Source: Streptomyces piniterrae (lineage in GTDB: Bacteria > Actinomycetota > Actinomycetes > Streptomycetales > Streptomycetaceae). From it: a stretch of 64,000 nt of DNA. Shown piece after piece: positions 36,590 through 45,424 of the stretch. Position numbers and translations under genes: made by a program. The notes under the pieces were generated by a model. The model was not told where the DNA came from and searched no databases. It saw only the letters and a program-made list of their open reading frames with translations. The stretch is taken from positions 1 to 64,000 of the forward strand of contig NZ_SUMB01000014.1 in the NCBI RefSeq assembly GCF_005048155.1, in the 5' to 3' direction. Positions within the stretch are counted from its first letter, which is position 1. Every line of letters begins with the position of its first letter.

Positions 36590-37216
36590 ATGGCGATCAA
36601 GGACACCCCCGAGGAGTGGACGGTCACCGCGACCACGACGCCGTTCACCGGGAACAAGACCAGCGTGCGCACCGACGAGGTGGTCATGCCGGACGGCGCC
36701 ACCGTCACGCGGGACTACCAGGTCCACCCCGGTTCGGTGGCGGTCCTCGCCCTCGACGACGAGGGCCGGGTGCTGGTGCTGCGCCAGTACCGTCACCCCG
36801 TACGCCAGAAGCTCTGGGAGATCCCGGCCGGGCTGCTCGACATCCCCGGCGAGAACCCGCTGCACGCGGCGCAGCGCGAGCTGTACGAGGAGGCGCACGT
36901 CAAGGCCGAGGACTGGCGGGTGCTGGCCGACGTCTACACGACGCCCGGCGGCTGCGACGAGGCCGTGCGGATCTTCCTCGCCCGGGAGCTGTCCGAGGCC
37001 GAGGGCGAGCGGTTCGAGGTCTCCGAGGAGGAGGCCGACATGGAGCTGGCGCGGGTCCCGCAGGCCGAACTGGTCCGCGGGGTGCTGGCCGGCGAGCTGC
37101 ACAACAACTGCCTCGTCGTGGGTGTGCTGGCACTCACCGCGGCGCAGAACGGCGACGGTCTGGACGCGCTGCGGCCGGCCGACGCGCCCTGGCCGGCCCG
37201 CCCCTTCGAGGCCTGA
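36590..37216 (+). CDS. Nudix hydrolase, ADP-ribose pyrophosphatase type
   Basis: The 208-residue protein has the Nudix box around PAGLLDIPGENPLHAAQREL then YEEAHV (~80-107). It is unusual in having one extra residue between the first Gly and Glu, and His instead of Gly after the EE pair. VLVLRQYRHPVRQKLWEIPA upstream is typical of ADP-sugar pyrophosphatases. It should hydrolyse ADP-ribose or a related nucleoside diphosphate compound. CAGGAGG precedes ATG 36590. The leader at 36507-36565 is oddly T-rich. Confidence 0.9.
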   Translation: MAIKDTPEEWTVTATTTPFTGNKTSVRTDEVVMPDGATVTRDYQVHPGSVAVLALDDEGRVLVLRQYRHPVRQKLWEIPAGLLDIPGENPLHAAQRELYEEAHVKAEDWRVLADVYTTPGGCDEAVRIFLARELSEAEGERFEVSEEEADMELARVPQAELVRGVLAGELHNNCLVVGVLALTAAQNGDGLDALRPADAPWPARPFEA

Positions 37217-37392
37217 CCCGCCGTCCGGCGGCATCCCACTTTCGTGCACCGGTCAGATGATCCGGTGAACCGATCGGGTGACTCAACCGCCCTGCTCCGC
37301 ACGGGCCGTGACGGGCCGTGAACTACGCTCGGTCACGTTCCCGTCCGCGCCCGCGGCGGGTTCGTACGCGCAGGTGGACGGGAGCGGGGCCG

Positions 37393-39555
37393 GTGACGGA
37401 TCAGGCGGTGGGCGGGGGGCACCTCCCGCCGGAGGCGGTGCGGCGGACCGGCCCGACGGCGGGCGACCAGCACGCACCGGCGTCCCGCCCGGCCGCGGAC
37501 GGCCGGGCCCCCGCCGAAGCCACCGTGCCCGCGGCCGCCGTTCCCCCGAACCGGGCGGGTGCCGTCGGCCGCCGCCGCGAGCTCAAGGCGCTGCACGCCG
37601 ACATCGAACGCGCCGGCCTCGACACCCTCTCCGGCCGCAAGGGCGCCCGCAGCCGTGTGCTATTGATCGCCGGCCGCCCCGGCTCGGGCCGCACCGAACT
37701 CGCCGAGGAACTGCTCCGCGAACTCGCCGCCGACTACCCCGACGGTGTGCTGCGGGCAACGCTCACCGCGCCGGGCGGCGCACCGGCCGACACCGGCCGC
37801 ACCGCCCGCGAACTGCTCGCCGCGCTCGGCGTCGACGCCCCGCCCGGCGCCGCCGAGGACGAGCTGACCGAGCGCCTCCGCGGCGCGCTCGCCACCCGCC
37901 GCGCACTGCTCTTCCTGGACGACGCGCCGGGCGCCGAACAGGTCGAACCGCTGCTCCCCGACGCCCCCGACTGCCTGGTCGTGGTCGTCTCCCAGGGGCC
38001 GCTGACCGGTATCCCGGACGTCCGGCCGTGTGCCCTCGGCGGCCTGGGCAGCGCGGCCGCCGTCGAACTGCTCAGCCGTTACGCGGGCCCGACCAGGATC
38101 ACCGTCGATCCGCGGACCGCCGAGGCGGTCGCCGAGGAGTGCCGCGGCCAGCCCGCCGCCCTGGTGCTGGCCGGCGGCTGGCTCGCGGCCCGGCCCAAGT
38201 CCTCGGTCTCCGATCTGCGCCAGGCGCTGCGCGAGGTCCCGCTGCCGGCCGATCTGTCCACCGGTGCCCGCCCGTTGTACCGGGCCTTCCATCTCGTGTA
38301 CGGCACGCTGCCGCCGCCCGCCGCACGGATGCTCCGGCTGATCACCCTGGCTCCCGGCGGCCTGGTCGACGCGCATCTCGCGTCCGCGCTGGCCGGCTGC
38401 TCGGTCGTGGTGGCCGGGACCGCACTGCGGGAATTCGCCGCGCTGGGCCTGCTGCGGCCGGTCGACGAAGACACCCCCGACAACCCGGCGCGGGGCGGCG
38501 CGCAGGCCTCCGACTCCGCGCCGCGTCCCCCGTTCCGCTTGCCCGGCTGCCTGGACCCGCTGGTGCGGGAGCTGCTCGATGAGCACGAGCGGCCCGCCGA
38601 CATCCAGTTGGCCCGCGCCCGCATGCTGGAGCGCACCGTACGGCTGCTCCAGTCCTGCCGGGCGATGGGCGAGCCGCCCGGTTCGCCCGCGCGCAAGAAG
38701 GCCGAGGGGCTGCCGCGTTCGTTCCGCTTCGTCTCCAGGGCGGCGGCCGCGAGCTGGCTGCGCAGCCGCCGGGACACGCTGCTGGATGCCGCCCGGATCG
38801 CCGCCGCCGACGGTGAACTGGACACCCTGGACCGGCGGTTGATGGCCACGCTGACCCGGACGCTGCTTGCGCACGAGGGCCCGGAGGCGGCCGCGCCGGA
38901 CCTCTACGCGCTGCACGGGCTGGTGCTGGAAGTCGCCGAGCGGCGCGGTCTGGCGCGCGAGAAGGCCGCCGCCCTGCTCAACCTCGCGGACCTCGACGGC
39001 CAGGCGGGCCGTACCTCGGAGGCGCTCGGCCGCTACCGGGGCGCGCTGGAGGCGGCCCGCTCGGTGAAGGACCCGGTGGCCACCGGCCGGGCGCTGGAGT
39101 CGCTGGGCGCCTCGTACACCGAGCTGGGCGACTGGCAGCGGGCCGCGGACTGGTACGGGCGGGCGCTGGAGCTGCGGCTGGCCCGGGGCGAGGGGCCCGA
39201 CGCGGCGCGGCTGCACGGCCGGATCGGCGACGCACACCGCCGCGCGGGCCGGTGGGACGAGGCGCTCAGGGAGTGGCGGGCGGCCGCCCGGACGTACCGC
39301 AGGGCCGGCGACGCGGCGGGCCAGGCGCGGGCGACCGGCGAGCTGGCGCGGGTCCAGGAGTGCGCGGGCCGGCCCGAGGACGGGCTGCGGACCTTCCTCG
39401 AAGCCATCGAAATCGCCCGTAACGCCGGTGACGGACGCCTGGAAGCGGGGCTGCGCCTTCGGATCGCGGACGCCCTGGAGCGGCTCGGCGACCCAGCAGC
39501 GGCGGGGCTCCACCGGTCCGAGGGAGATCGTCTTCTTGAAGATCACCCCGACTAG
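37393..39555 (+). CDS. STAND-like NTPase with C-terminal TPR repeats
   Basis: The 720-residue protein has a ~60-residue disordered N-terminus, then AVGRRRELKALHADIERAG and an NB-ARC/AfsR-like NTPase domain (~65-330). The P-loop reads AGRPGSGRTEL, with Arg where the invariant Walker A Lys should be; Walker B is LLFLDDAP. A GLPR/winged-helix-like region follows, then TPR repeats at ~510-710 such as GRTSEALGRYRGALEAARS and GDWQRAADWYGRALEL. There is no N-terminal SARP DNA-binding domain, so it is not a full AfsR. The start is GTG 37393, eight bases after GGGAG. The role is unknown, probably signalling or assembly. Confidence 0.85.
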   Translation: MTDQAVGGGHLPPEAVRRTGPTAGDQHAPASRPAADGRAPAEATVPAAAVPPNRAGAVGRRRELKALHADIERAGLDTLSGRKGARSRVLLIAGRPGSGRTELAEELLRELAADYPDGVLRATLTAPGGAPADTGRTARELLAALGVDAPPGAAEDELTERLRGALATRRALLFLDDAPGAEQVEPLLPDAPDCLVVVVSQGPLTGIPDVRPCALGGLGSAAAVELLSRYAGPTRITVDPRTAEAVAEECRGQPAALVLAGGWLAARPKSSVSDLRQALREVPLPADLSTGARPLYRAFHLVYGTLPPPAARMLRLITLAPGGLVDAHLASALAGCSVVVAGTALREFAALGLLRPVDEDTPDNPARGGAQASDSAPRPPFRLPGCLDPLVRELLDEHERPADIQLARARMLERTVRLLQSCRAMGEPPGSPARKKAEGLPRSFRFVSRAAAASWLRSRRDTLLDAARIAAADGELDTLDRRLMATLTRTLLAHEGPEAAAPDLYALHGLVLEVAERRGLAREKAAALLNLADLDGQAGRTSEALGRYRGALEAARSVKDPVATGRALESLGASYTELGDWQRAADWYGRALELRLARGEGPDAARLHGRIGDAHRRAGRWDEALREWRAAARTYRRAGDAAGQARATGELARVQECAGRPEDGLRTFLEAIEIARNAGDGRLEAGLRLRIADALERLGDPAAAGLHRSEGDRLLEDHPD

Positions 39556-39723
39556 CCTACGAAATCGGTGGTGGTGCTCATGAAAATAGGTGCTTTGCAA
39601 GGCTAGACAAGAGGAGATCCTTCAATAGACTGGGCGGGCCGCGTACGGCGCGGTCAGTTCCGTCATGCATCGCATGAGGGGATAATTCCTCCTGCAAGCA
39701 CTCATTCAAGGACCGTGATCGAC

Positions 39724-40839
39724 GTGAAGGTCGGCATCCCCCGCGAGGTCAAGAACAACGAGTTCCGCGTGGCAATCACGCCCGCCGGAGTGAACGAGCT
39801 CGTCCGCCATGGCCACCAGGTCTTCATCGAGAAGGACGCCGGCCTCGGCTCGTCCATCACGAATGAGGAGTACGTCTCCGCCGGCGCCACCATCCTCGGC
39901 ACCGCCGACGAGGTCTGGGGCACCGCCGACCTCCTGCTGAAGGTCAAGGAGCCCATCGCGGAGGAGTACCACCGCCTCCGCAAGGACCAGACCCTCTTCA
40001 CGTACCTGCACCTCGCGGCCTCCCGCGAGTGCACGGACGCGCTGCTGGAGTCCGGCACCACCGCCATCGCCTACGAGACCGTCGAGACGGCCGGCCGCCA
40101 GCTGCCGCTGCTCGCCCCGATGTCCGAGGTCGCGGGCCGGATCGCCCCGCAGGTCGGCGCGTACCACCTGATGCGCCAGGCCGGCGGCCGCGGTGTGCTG
40201 CCCGGCGGCGTCCCCGGCGTCGCCGCGGGCAAGGCCGTCGTCATCGGCGGCGGCGTCTCCGGCTGGAACGCCGTGCAGATCGCCGTGGGCCTCGGCTTCC
40301 ACGTCACCCTGCTCGACAAGGACATCAACAAGCTCCGCGAGGCCGACAAGATCTTCGGCACCAAGGTGCAGACGATCGTCTCCAACGCCTACGAGCTGGA
40401 GAAGGCCGTCATCGAGGCCGACCTCGTCGTCGGTGCCGTCCTGATCCCCGGCGCCAAGGCCCCCAAGCTGGTCACCAACGAGCTCGTCGCCAAGATGAAG
40501 CCCGGGAGTGTCCTTGTCGACATCGCGATCGACCAGGGCGGCTGCTTCGAGGACTCCAAGCCGACCACCCACGCCGAGCCGACCTTCGAGGTCCACAACT
40601 CGGTCTTCTACTGCGTCGCCAACATGCCCGGCGCGGTCCCGAACACCTCCACCCACGCCCTCACCAACGCCACGCTGCCCTACATCGTGGAGCTGGCGAA
40701 CCGCGGCTGGGTCGAGGCGCTGCGCCGTGACCCGGCGCTGGCCAAGGGCCTGAACACGCACGACGGCAAGGTCGTCTACGGCCCGGTCGCCGAGGCGCAC
40801 GGCCTGGAGACCGTCGAACTGCGCACGCTCCTCGGCTGA
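39724..40839 (+). CDS. ald: Alanine dehydrogenase
   Basis: This NAD-dependent enzyme (371 residues from this start) interconverts L-alanine and pyruvate plus ammonia. Motifs: KVGIPREVKNNEFRVAITPA at the N-terminus, the catalytic Lys/His region LLLKVKEP and TYLHLAAS (~69-100), and the nucleotide-binding VVIGGGVSGWNAVQIAVGLG (~170-189). A GTG at 39715 in the same frame lies only two bases after AAGGA, so GTG 39724 (11-base spacing) is favoured. A strong hairpin follows the stop. Confidence 0.95.
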   Translation: MKVGIPREVKNNEFRVAITPAGVNELVRHGHQVFIEKDAGLGSSITNEEYVSAGATILGTADEVWGTADLLLKVKEPIAEEYHRLRKDQTLFTYLHLAASRECTDALLESGTTAIAYETVETAGRQLPLLAPMSEVAGRIAPQVGAYHLMRQAGGRGVLPGGVPGVAAGKAVVIGGGVSGWNAVQIAVGLGFHVTLLDKDINKLREADKIFGTKVQTIVSNAYELEKAVIEADLVVGAVLIPGAKAPKLVTNELVAKMKPGSVLVDIAIDQGGCFEDSKPTTHAEPTFEVHNSVFYCVANMPGAVPNTSTHALTNATLPYIVELANRGWVEALRRDPALAKGLNTHDGKVVYGPVAEAHGLETVELRTLLG

Positions 40840-40869
40840 GGCGTCAAGTAAGCGCGTCAACGCCGCACA

Positions 40870-40903
40870 ACCGGCCGGGCCTTGTCGACAGGGCCCGGCC
40901 GGT
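40870..40903 (+). terminator. Terminator after ald
   Basis: A perfect 12-bp stem (40870-40881 with 40892-40903) encloses a loop containing the small palindrome TGTCGACA. It lies 31 bases after the ald stop. Confidence 0.8.
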
Positions 40904-41075
40904 CGCGTGTGCGCCACGCCGCACGACCGGCGTCGGACGACGATCTCTCAACTCGCCGTGAACGTAACCCTTTAACCGATTCGCGCACCCCCGAAACATC
41001 GGTCCGATGCCGCTCGCGCCCTTGACATCGAGGGGTTCGGTTACCGACACATCGGGCCGGGTCCGGTGGATTGTG

Positions 41076-41105
41076 TTGCTGCGGACGCCCGACACGCCAT
41101 AGAGT
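41076..41105 (+). promoter_or_regulatory. Probable housekeeping promoter of the parA-scpAB operon
   Basis: TTGCTG (41076-41081), an 18-bp spacer and TAGAGT (41100-41105) fit the HrdB-type promoter. Transcription would begin near 41112, ~70 nt before the parA start. A second TTGACA lies at 41023. This is the main feature of the 341-bp gene-free spacer 40840-41180, besides the ald terminator. Confidence 0.65.
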
Positions 41106-41180
41106 CGCCAACCGTCGGCATGGTGTCACGCTGACCTATCGATAAGTTTCCTGGTCACATCCAAGGAGGTAAGACGACTT

Positions 41181-42344
41181 GTGAATGAGTCGACATTTTC
41201 TCCCGGAGGTGGTCAACCAGGAGCGGTTGCACGGGGCATGGGTCCCTCGGGGCGCGAGGCTGTCGGCTCCGTCGCGGTCCACACCTTCGCAACCCACCAG
41301 AGCATGACCACGACAGCCCACCAAAGCATGGACGGCCATCACGTGAACGCCATGGCCGGCGACCGGGGCAGTGGAGAACCCGCCCGTCTCGCCGACTACG
41401 ACGACCTGCCCGAGGGGCACTTCTACGATCCGGACGCCGAGTACGAGCCGGACCCCGAATACGCGGCCACGCTCGCGCCCGACGCCGCGCGCCAACGCCG
41501 CGAACGCGTCGGCCCGACCGGACGCCCACTCCCGTACTTCCCCATTCCCGGGCCGCTCTCGGAGCACGGCCCGGCGAAAATCATCGCGATGTGCAACCAG
41601 AAGGGCGGGGTCGGCAAGACCACCTCGACCATCAACCTGGGCGCCGCACTCGCCGAATACGGACGACGGGTGCTGCTCGTCGACTTCGACCCGCAGGGCG
41701 CCCTGTCGGTCGGACTCGGCGTCAACCCGATGGAGCTCGACCTGACGGTCTACAACCTGCTCATGGAGCGGGGCATGTCGGCCGACGAGGTGCTCCTGAA
41801 GACCGCGGTCCCCAACATGGACCTGCTTCCCAGCAATATCGATTTGTCAGCGGCCGAAGTGCAGTTGGTCAGCGAGGTCGCGCGCGAGTCGACGCTCCAG
41901 CGCGCCCTCAAGCCGCTGCTCGCCGACTACGACTACATCGTCATCGACTGCCAGCCCTCGCTCGGTCTGCTGACCGTCAACGCCCTGACGGCGGCTCACA
42001 AGGTCATCGTCCCGCTGGAGTGCGAGTTCTTCGCGCTGCGCGGTGTGGCGCTGCTCACCGAGACGATCGAGAAGGTCCAGGAGCGGCTCAACCCCGAGCT
42101 GCAGCTGGACGGCATCCTGGCGACGATGTACGACTCCCGCACCGTGCACAGCCGCGAGGTCCTGGCGCGCGTCGTGGAGGCCTTCGACGATCACGTCTAC
42201 CACACCGTCATCGGCCGTACGGTCCGCTTCCCCGAGACCACCGTCGCGGGCGAGCCGATCACGACCTACGCCTCCAACTCCGTCGGTGCGGCCGCCTATC
42301 GCCAGCTCGCCAGGGAGGTGCTCGCCCGGTGTCACGCCGAGTGA
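41181..42344 (+). CDS. ParA/Soj-family chromosome partitioning ATPase
   Basis: The 387-residue ParA-like protein has deviant Walker A KGGVGKTTSTINLGAAL (~138-154), LLVDFDPQGALSVGLG (~162-177) and Walker B YIVIDCQPSLGLLTVNAL (~253-270). It has a ~130-residue acidic, Tyr/Glu/Asp-rich N-terminal extension. The start is GTG 41181 after a perfect AAGGAGGT. This is the ParA copy that precedes scpA/scpB in actinobacteria, distinct from the parAB pair near the origin. A small basic protein gene overlaps its 3' end. Confidence 0.93.
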   Translation: MNESTFSPGGGQPGAVARGMGPSGREAVGSVAVHTFATHQSMTTTAHQSMDGHHVNAMAGDRGSGEPARLADYDDLPEGHFYDPDAEYEPDPEYAATLAPDAARQRRERVGPTGRPLPYFPIPGPLSEHGPAKIIAMCNQKGGVGKTTSTINLGAALAEYGRRVLLVDFDPQGALSVGLGVNPMELDLTVYNLLMERGMSADEVLLKTAVPNMDLLPSNIDLSAAEVQLVSEVARESTLQRALKPLLADYDYIVIDCQPSLGLLTVNALTAAHKVIVPLECEFFALRGVALLTETIEKVQERLNPELQLDGILATMYDSRTVHSREVLARVVEAFDDHVYHTVIGRTVRFPETTVAGEPITTYASNSVGAAAYRQLAREVLARCHAE

Positions 42345-42979
42345 GTCTGCCCGGAGCCGACGAACTGTTCCGCACCACCGGGGGGATGGGGCTGCAGTCC
42401 TCGTCTCCCCGCCGCACGGCCAACGGATCCACCGCCAACGGCGAGGCGCCGCGGGTGCCCGCCCCGGCCGGTGAGTCCGACCCCGCCCAGGACGCGCCGG
42501 AGACGCCCGCCGGGGTACGCCAGCGGCACGCGGACAACGACGCCGCCGAGGCCCCGGCCGACGGCGGCGCGCGCACGGCGGCTCCGGCCGAGCACGGCGG
42601 CCGCGAGACGGACACGGACGGACCGCAGGGCCGCAGGGCCCAGGCGGGCCAGTCCGGACAGGCGGCACAGGCCGGCCAGTCCATGCAGGACGCCGCCGCG
42701 GCGGCCGCCCAGGTCGGCCAGCAGGGCCGACGGCGCGGCGCCGGGCGTGGCGCCAACCGGCGCCCCAGCGGCCGGGAACGGCACGACGAGAAGATCACCG
42801 TCTATGTCTCCGCAGAGGAGCTCATGGACCTCGAACACGCGCGCCTGGTGCTGCGCGGTGAACACGGTCTCGCCGTCGACCGCGGCCGGATCGTCCGCGA
42901 AGCGGTCGCCGTCGTCCTCGCCGACCTGGAGTCGCGCGGCGACGCCAGCATCCTCGTACGGCGGCTGCGCGGACGCTGA
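42329..42979 (+). CDS. Small basic protein overlapping parA, possible ParA partner
   Basis: The 216-residue protein has ~150 residues of Gln/Ala/Gly/Arg low complexity. A compact C-terminal ~60-residue domain follows: ITVYVSAEELMDLEHARLVL, GLAVDRGRIVREAVAVVLAD, ILVRRLRG. The strand-helix-helix order resembles ribbon-helix-helix DNA-binding domains, but I cannot confirm it. The GTG start lies inside the 3' end of parA (16-bp overlap) with GGGAGG ten bases upstream, so the two are translationally coupled. A DNA-binding or adaptor role for the ParA is inference. Confidence 0.75.
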   Translation: MSRRVSLPGADELFRTTGGMGLQSSSPRRTANGSTANGEAPRVPAPAGESDPAQDAPETPAGVRQRHADNDAAEAPADGGARTAAPAEHGGRETDTDGPQGRRAQAGQSGQAAQAGQSMQDAAAAAAQVGQQGRRRGAGRGANRRPSGRERHDEKITVYVSAEELMDLEHARLVLRGEHGLAVDRGRIVREAVAVVLADLESRGDASILVRRLRGR

Positions 42980-43208
42980 CGCCCGCTGCGTCGTCTGGTG
43001 CGGACAGCGGCCGGCTCGGCCCCGGGGCCGCCGTCGTGCCTGCCCGTTGCGGCCGTCCGCCGCGGCGGCGGGGAATTTTTGCGGCCGCCGCCGCGGTGCC
43101 GGTACGTCGTGCCGGGCGGGCCGCGAGATAGCCTGCCCCTTCGGCGGGCCGCCCCGCCCGTGACCAGCCCGTCGCCCCGGCACGGGGACCGCAGCACCAT
43201 GGACCGCG

Positions 43209-44708
43209 ATGCCGACGACCGACAACGACGCCCCTTCGCCCCGCGCCCGCCGCCCTCTGGGGCGCGGGCCGGGCGCGGGACGCCGGACGGAGGAAGCGGC
43301 CGAGGCCGGGGCGCCGGGAACGCTGCCGGGCGCCGGGGAGCCCGAGGTTCCCGCCGCGACGCAGGCTGGGCGGCGCGAGGCTCCGGAGAGAGCGGAGGAC
43401 GGCCACAAGGCGCCCGGGGCCTCGGAGGAACCGGAGGCTCGGGACGTGGCCCGGGTCCGCGATCAGCGGGCCGCCGAAGAGGCACCGGCTCCCGAAGAGG
43501 CACCAGTTCCCGAGGAGGCCCCGGCTCCGGAGGAGCTCCCGGTTCTCGAGGAGCCGCAGGGCAGCGATGTGCCGCCGGTCCCGGGCGAACCGGACGCCGC
43601 GGAGGAGCCGGACTCCCCGGAGGAGCCGCAGGCTCCGGACGTACGACAGGCCACCGGGGGGACTGGGACTCCCGGAGAGCCGCTGGCCCTGGACGCACCG
43701 GGGCCCGTCGAGCAGCCCCCGGCCCCTGAGCAGCCCTCGGACGCCGAGAAGTCGGACGTCGGGGAGCCGCACGTCGGGGAGCCGCACGTCGACGCCCCGT
43801 CGGCCCCCGACGCCGGCGACGGCAGGTTCACCATCCGGCTGGCGAACTTCGAGGGCCCCTTCGACCTCCTCCTCCAGCTGATCTCCAAGCACAAACTGGA
43901 CGTCACCGAGGTCGCGCTGTCGAAGGTGACCGACGAGTTCATGGCGCACATCCGGGCCATGGGGCCGGACTGGGATCTTGACCAGACCACCGAGTTCCTG
44001 GTCGTCGCGGCGACCCTGCTCGACCTGAAGGCGGCCCGGCTGCTGCCCGCCGCCGAGGTGGAGGACGAAGCGGACCTCGCGCTTCTGGAGGCCCGCGATC
44101 TGCTCTTCGCGCGGCTCCTCCAGTACCGCGCCTACAAGCGCATCGCGGACATCTTCAGCGGCCGGCTGGCGGACGAGGCGCGGCGCCACCCCCGTACCGT
44201 CGGGCTGGAGCCGCAGCACGCCGAGCTGCTGCCCGAAGTCGTCATCAGCATCGGGGCGGAAGGATTCGCCAAGCTCGCCGTGAAGGCGATGCAGCCCAAG
44301 GCCAAGCCCCAGGTGTACGTCGACCACATCCACGCGCCGCTGGTGAGCGTGCGCGAGCAGGCCGAGGTGGTGATGGCGCGGCTGCGTGAGGCCGGCGAGA
44401 CCAGCTTCCAGGAGCTGGTCGCCGACGCACCGGACACGCTCACCGTCGTCGCGCGGTTCCTGGCCCTGCTGGAGCTCTACCGGGAGCGGGTGGTCATCCT
44501 GGACCAGGAGGAGGCCCTGGGGGCCCTACGGGTCCGCTGGACGGGCGCGGAGGGAGCCGAGCCGGTCGTCACGGACGAGTTCGACCAGGAATCGGGCAGC
44601 CCGGCCGCCGGGTCGGAACAGGGAGCGCGGGCGGCGGACGACGAGGAAGCGGCAGCCGACGAGGAAGCGGCGGACGACCGGGAAGCGGCGGAAGAGGAGC
44701 GGGCATGA
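43209..44708 (+). CDS. scpA: Segregation and condensation protein A
   Basis: The 499-residue kleisin bridges SMC heads with ScpB. The conserved domain begins near residue 204 (DGRFTIRLANFEGPFDLLLQ) and includes DFLVVAATLLDLKAARLLP-like sequence (~250) and the C-terminal winged-helix with VVARFLALLELYRERVVILD (~415-434). Unusually, ~200 residues of Pro/Glu-rich sequence precede it, including repeated PEEAPAPEEAP units; typical ScpA is ~250 residues. The start is ATG 43209; a shorter start cannot be excluded. The stop overlaps scpB (ATGA). Confidence 0.92.
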   Translation: MPTTDNDAPSPRARRPLGRGPGAGRRTEEAAEAGAPGTLPGAGEPEVPAATQAGRREAPERAEDGHKAPGASEEPEARDVARVRDQRAAEEAPAPEEAPVPEEAPAPEELPVLEEPQGSDVPPVPGEPDAAEEPDSPEEPQAPDVRQATGGTGTPGEPLALDAPGPVEQPPAPEQPSDAEKSDVGEPHVGEPHVDAPSAPDAGDGRFTIRLANFEGPFDLLLQLISKHKLDVTEVALSKVTDEFMAHIRAMGPDWDLDQTTEFLVVAATLLDLKAARLLPAAEVEDEADLALLEARDLLFARLLQYRAYKRIADIFSGRLADEARRHPRTVGLEPQHAELLPEVVISIGAEGFAKLAVKAMQPKAKPQVYVDHIHAPLVSVREQAEVVMARLREAGETSFQELVADAPDTLTVVARFLALLELYRERVVILDQEEALGALRVRWTGAEGAEPVVTDEFDQESGSPAAGSEQGARAADDEEAAADEEAADDREAAEEERA

Positions 44709-45424
44709 GCGGCGGCGAGGCCGGGAGCCAGGCGTACGACGTCACGGAGAGCGTGCTGGAGGACGGGCTCCGGGAGCGCCCGGACACCGCGGACGCGCCC
44801 GACGCCCCGGCCGGGGCGCTCGGCGTCGCCGAGCTGGCGCTGAAGCCCGCCCTGGAGGCCGTCCTCATGGTCGTCGACGAGCCCGCGACCGAGGAGCACC
44901 TGGCCAAGGTGCTGCAACGGCCCCGCCGGTCGGTCGCGCTGGCGCTTCGCGAGCTGTCCGACGACTACGCCAGGCAGGGCCGCGGTTTCGATCTGCGGCT
45001 GGTGGCCGGCGGCTGGCGGTTCTACTCCCGCGCCGAGTACACGGACGCGGTGGAGAGCTTCGTCCTGGACGGCCAGCAGGCCCGGCTCACCCAGGCCGCA
45101 TTGGAGACTCTGGCCGTAGTCGCGTACCGTCAGCCGGTCAGCCGTTCCCGAGTCTCGGCCGTTCGCGGTGTGAACTGTGACGGTGTGATGCGCACGCTCC
45201 TCCAGCGCGGACTGGTGGAGGAGGCGGGAACGGAACCTGAAACAGGTGCGATCCTGTACAGGACGACGAATTACTTTCTGGAGCGGATGGGCCTGCGCGG
45301 CCTGGACGAGCTCCCGGAGCTCGCACCGTTCCTCCCGGAGGCGGACGCGGTCGAGGGCGACTCGCTGGAAGGTATCCCGTCGTTCGACGTAGACGACAGC
45401 GGCGACTCTCAGACGGATCATTGA
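44705..45424 (+). CDS. scpB: Segregation and condensation protein B
   Basis: This is a 239-residue ScpB, the dimeric winged-helix partner of the SMC-ScpA condensin. Features: LALKPALEAVLMVVDEPATE (~41-60), RGFDLRLVAGGWRFYSRAEY (~96-115), LETLAVVAYRQPVSRSRVSA (~134-153) and VRGVNCDGVMRTLLQRGLVE (~154-173), all conserved. ATG 44705 overlaps the scpA stop, and its TGA overlaps the rluB ATG, so scpA-scpB-rluB are coupled. Confidence 0.95.
   Translation: MSGGEAGSQAYDVTESVLEDGLRERPDTADAPDAPAGALGVAELALKPALEAVLMVVDEPATEEHLAKVLQRPRRSVALALRELSDDYARQGRGFDLRLVAGGWRFYSRAEYTDAVESFVLDGQQARLTQAALETLAVVAYRQPVSRSRVSAVRGVNCDGVMRTLLQRGLVEEAGTEPETGAILYRTTNYFLERMGLRGLDELPELAPFLPEADAVEGDSLEGIPSFDVDDSGDSQTDH

Noticed and set aside
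37393..39555. Calling this gene a full SARP/AfsR regulator
   Set aside because: No N-terminal OmpR-like DNA-binding domain or BTAD; only the NTPase and TPR parts are visible.
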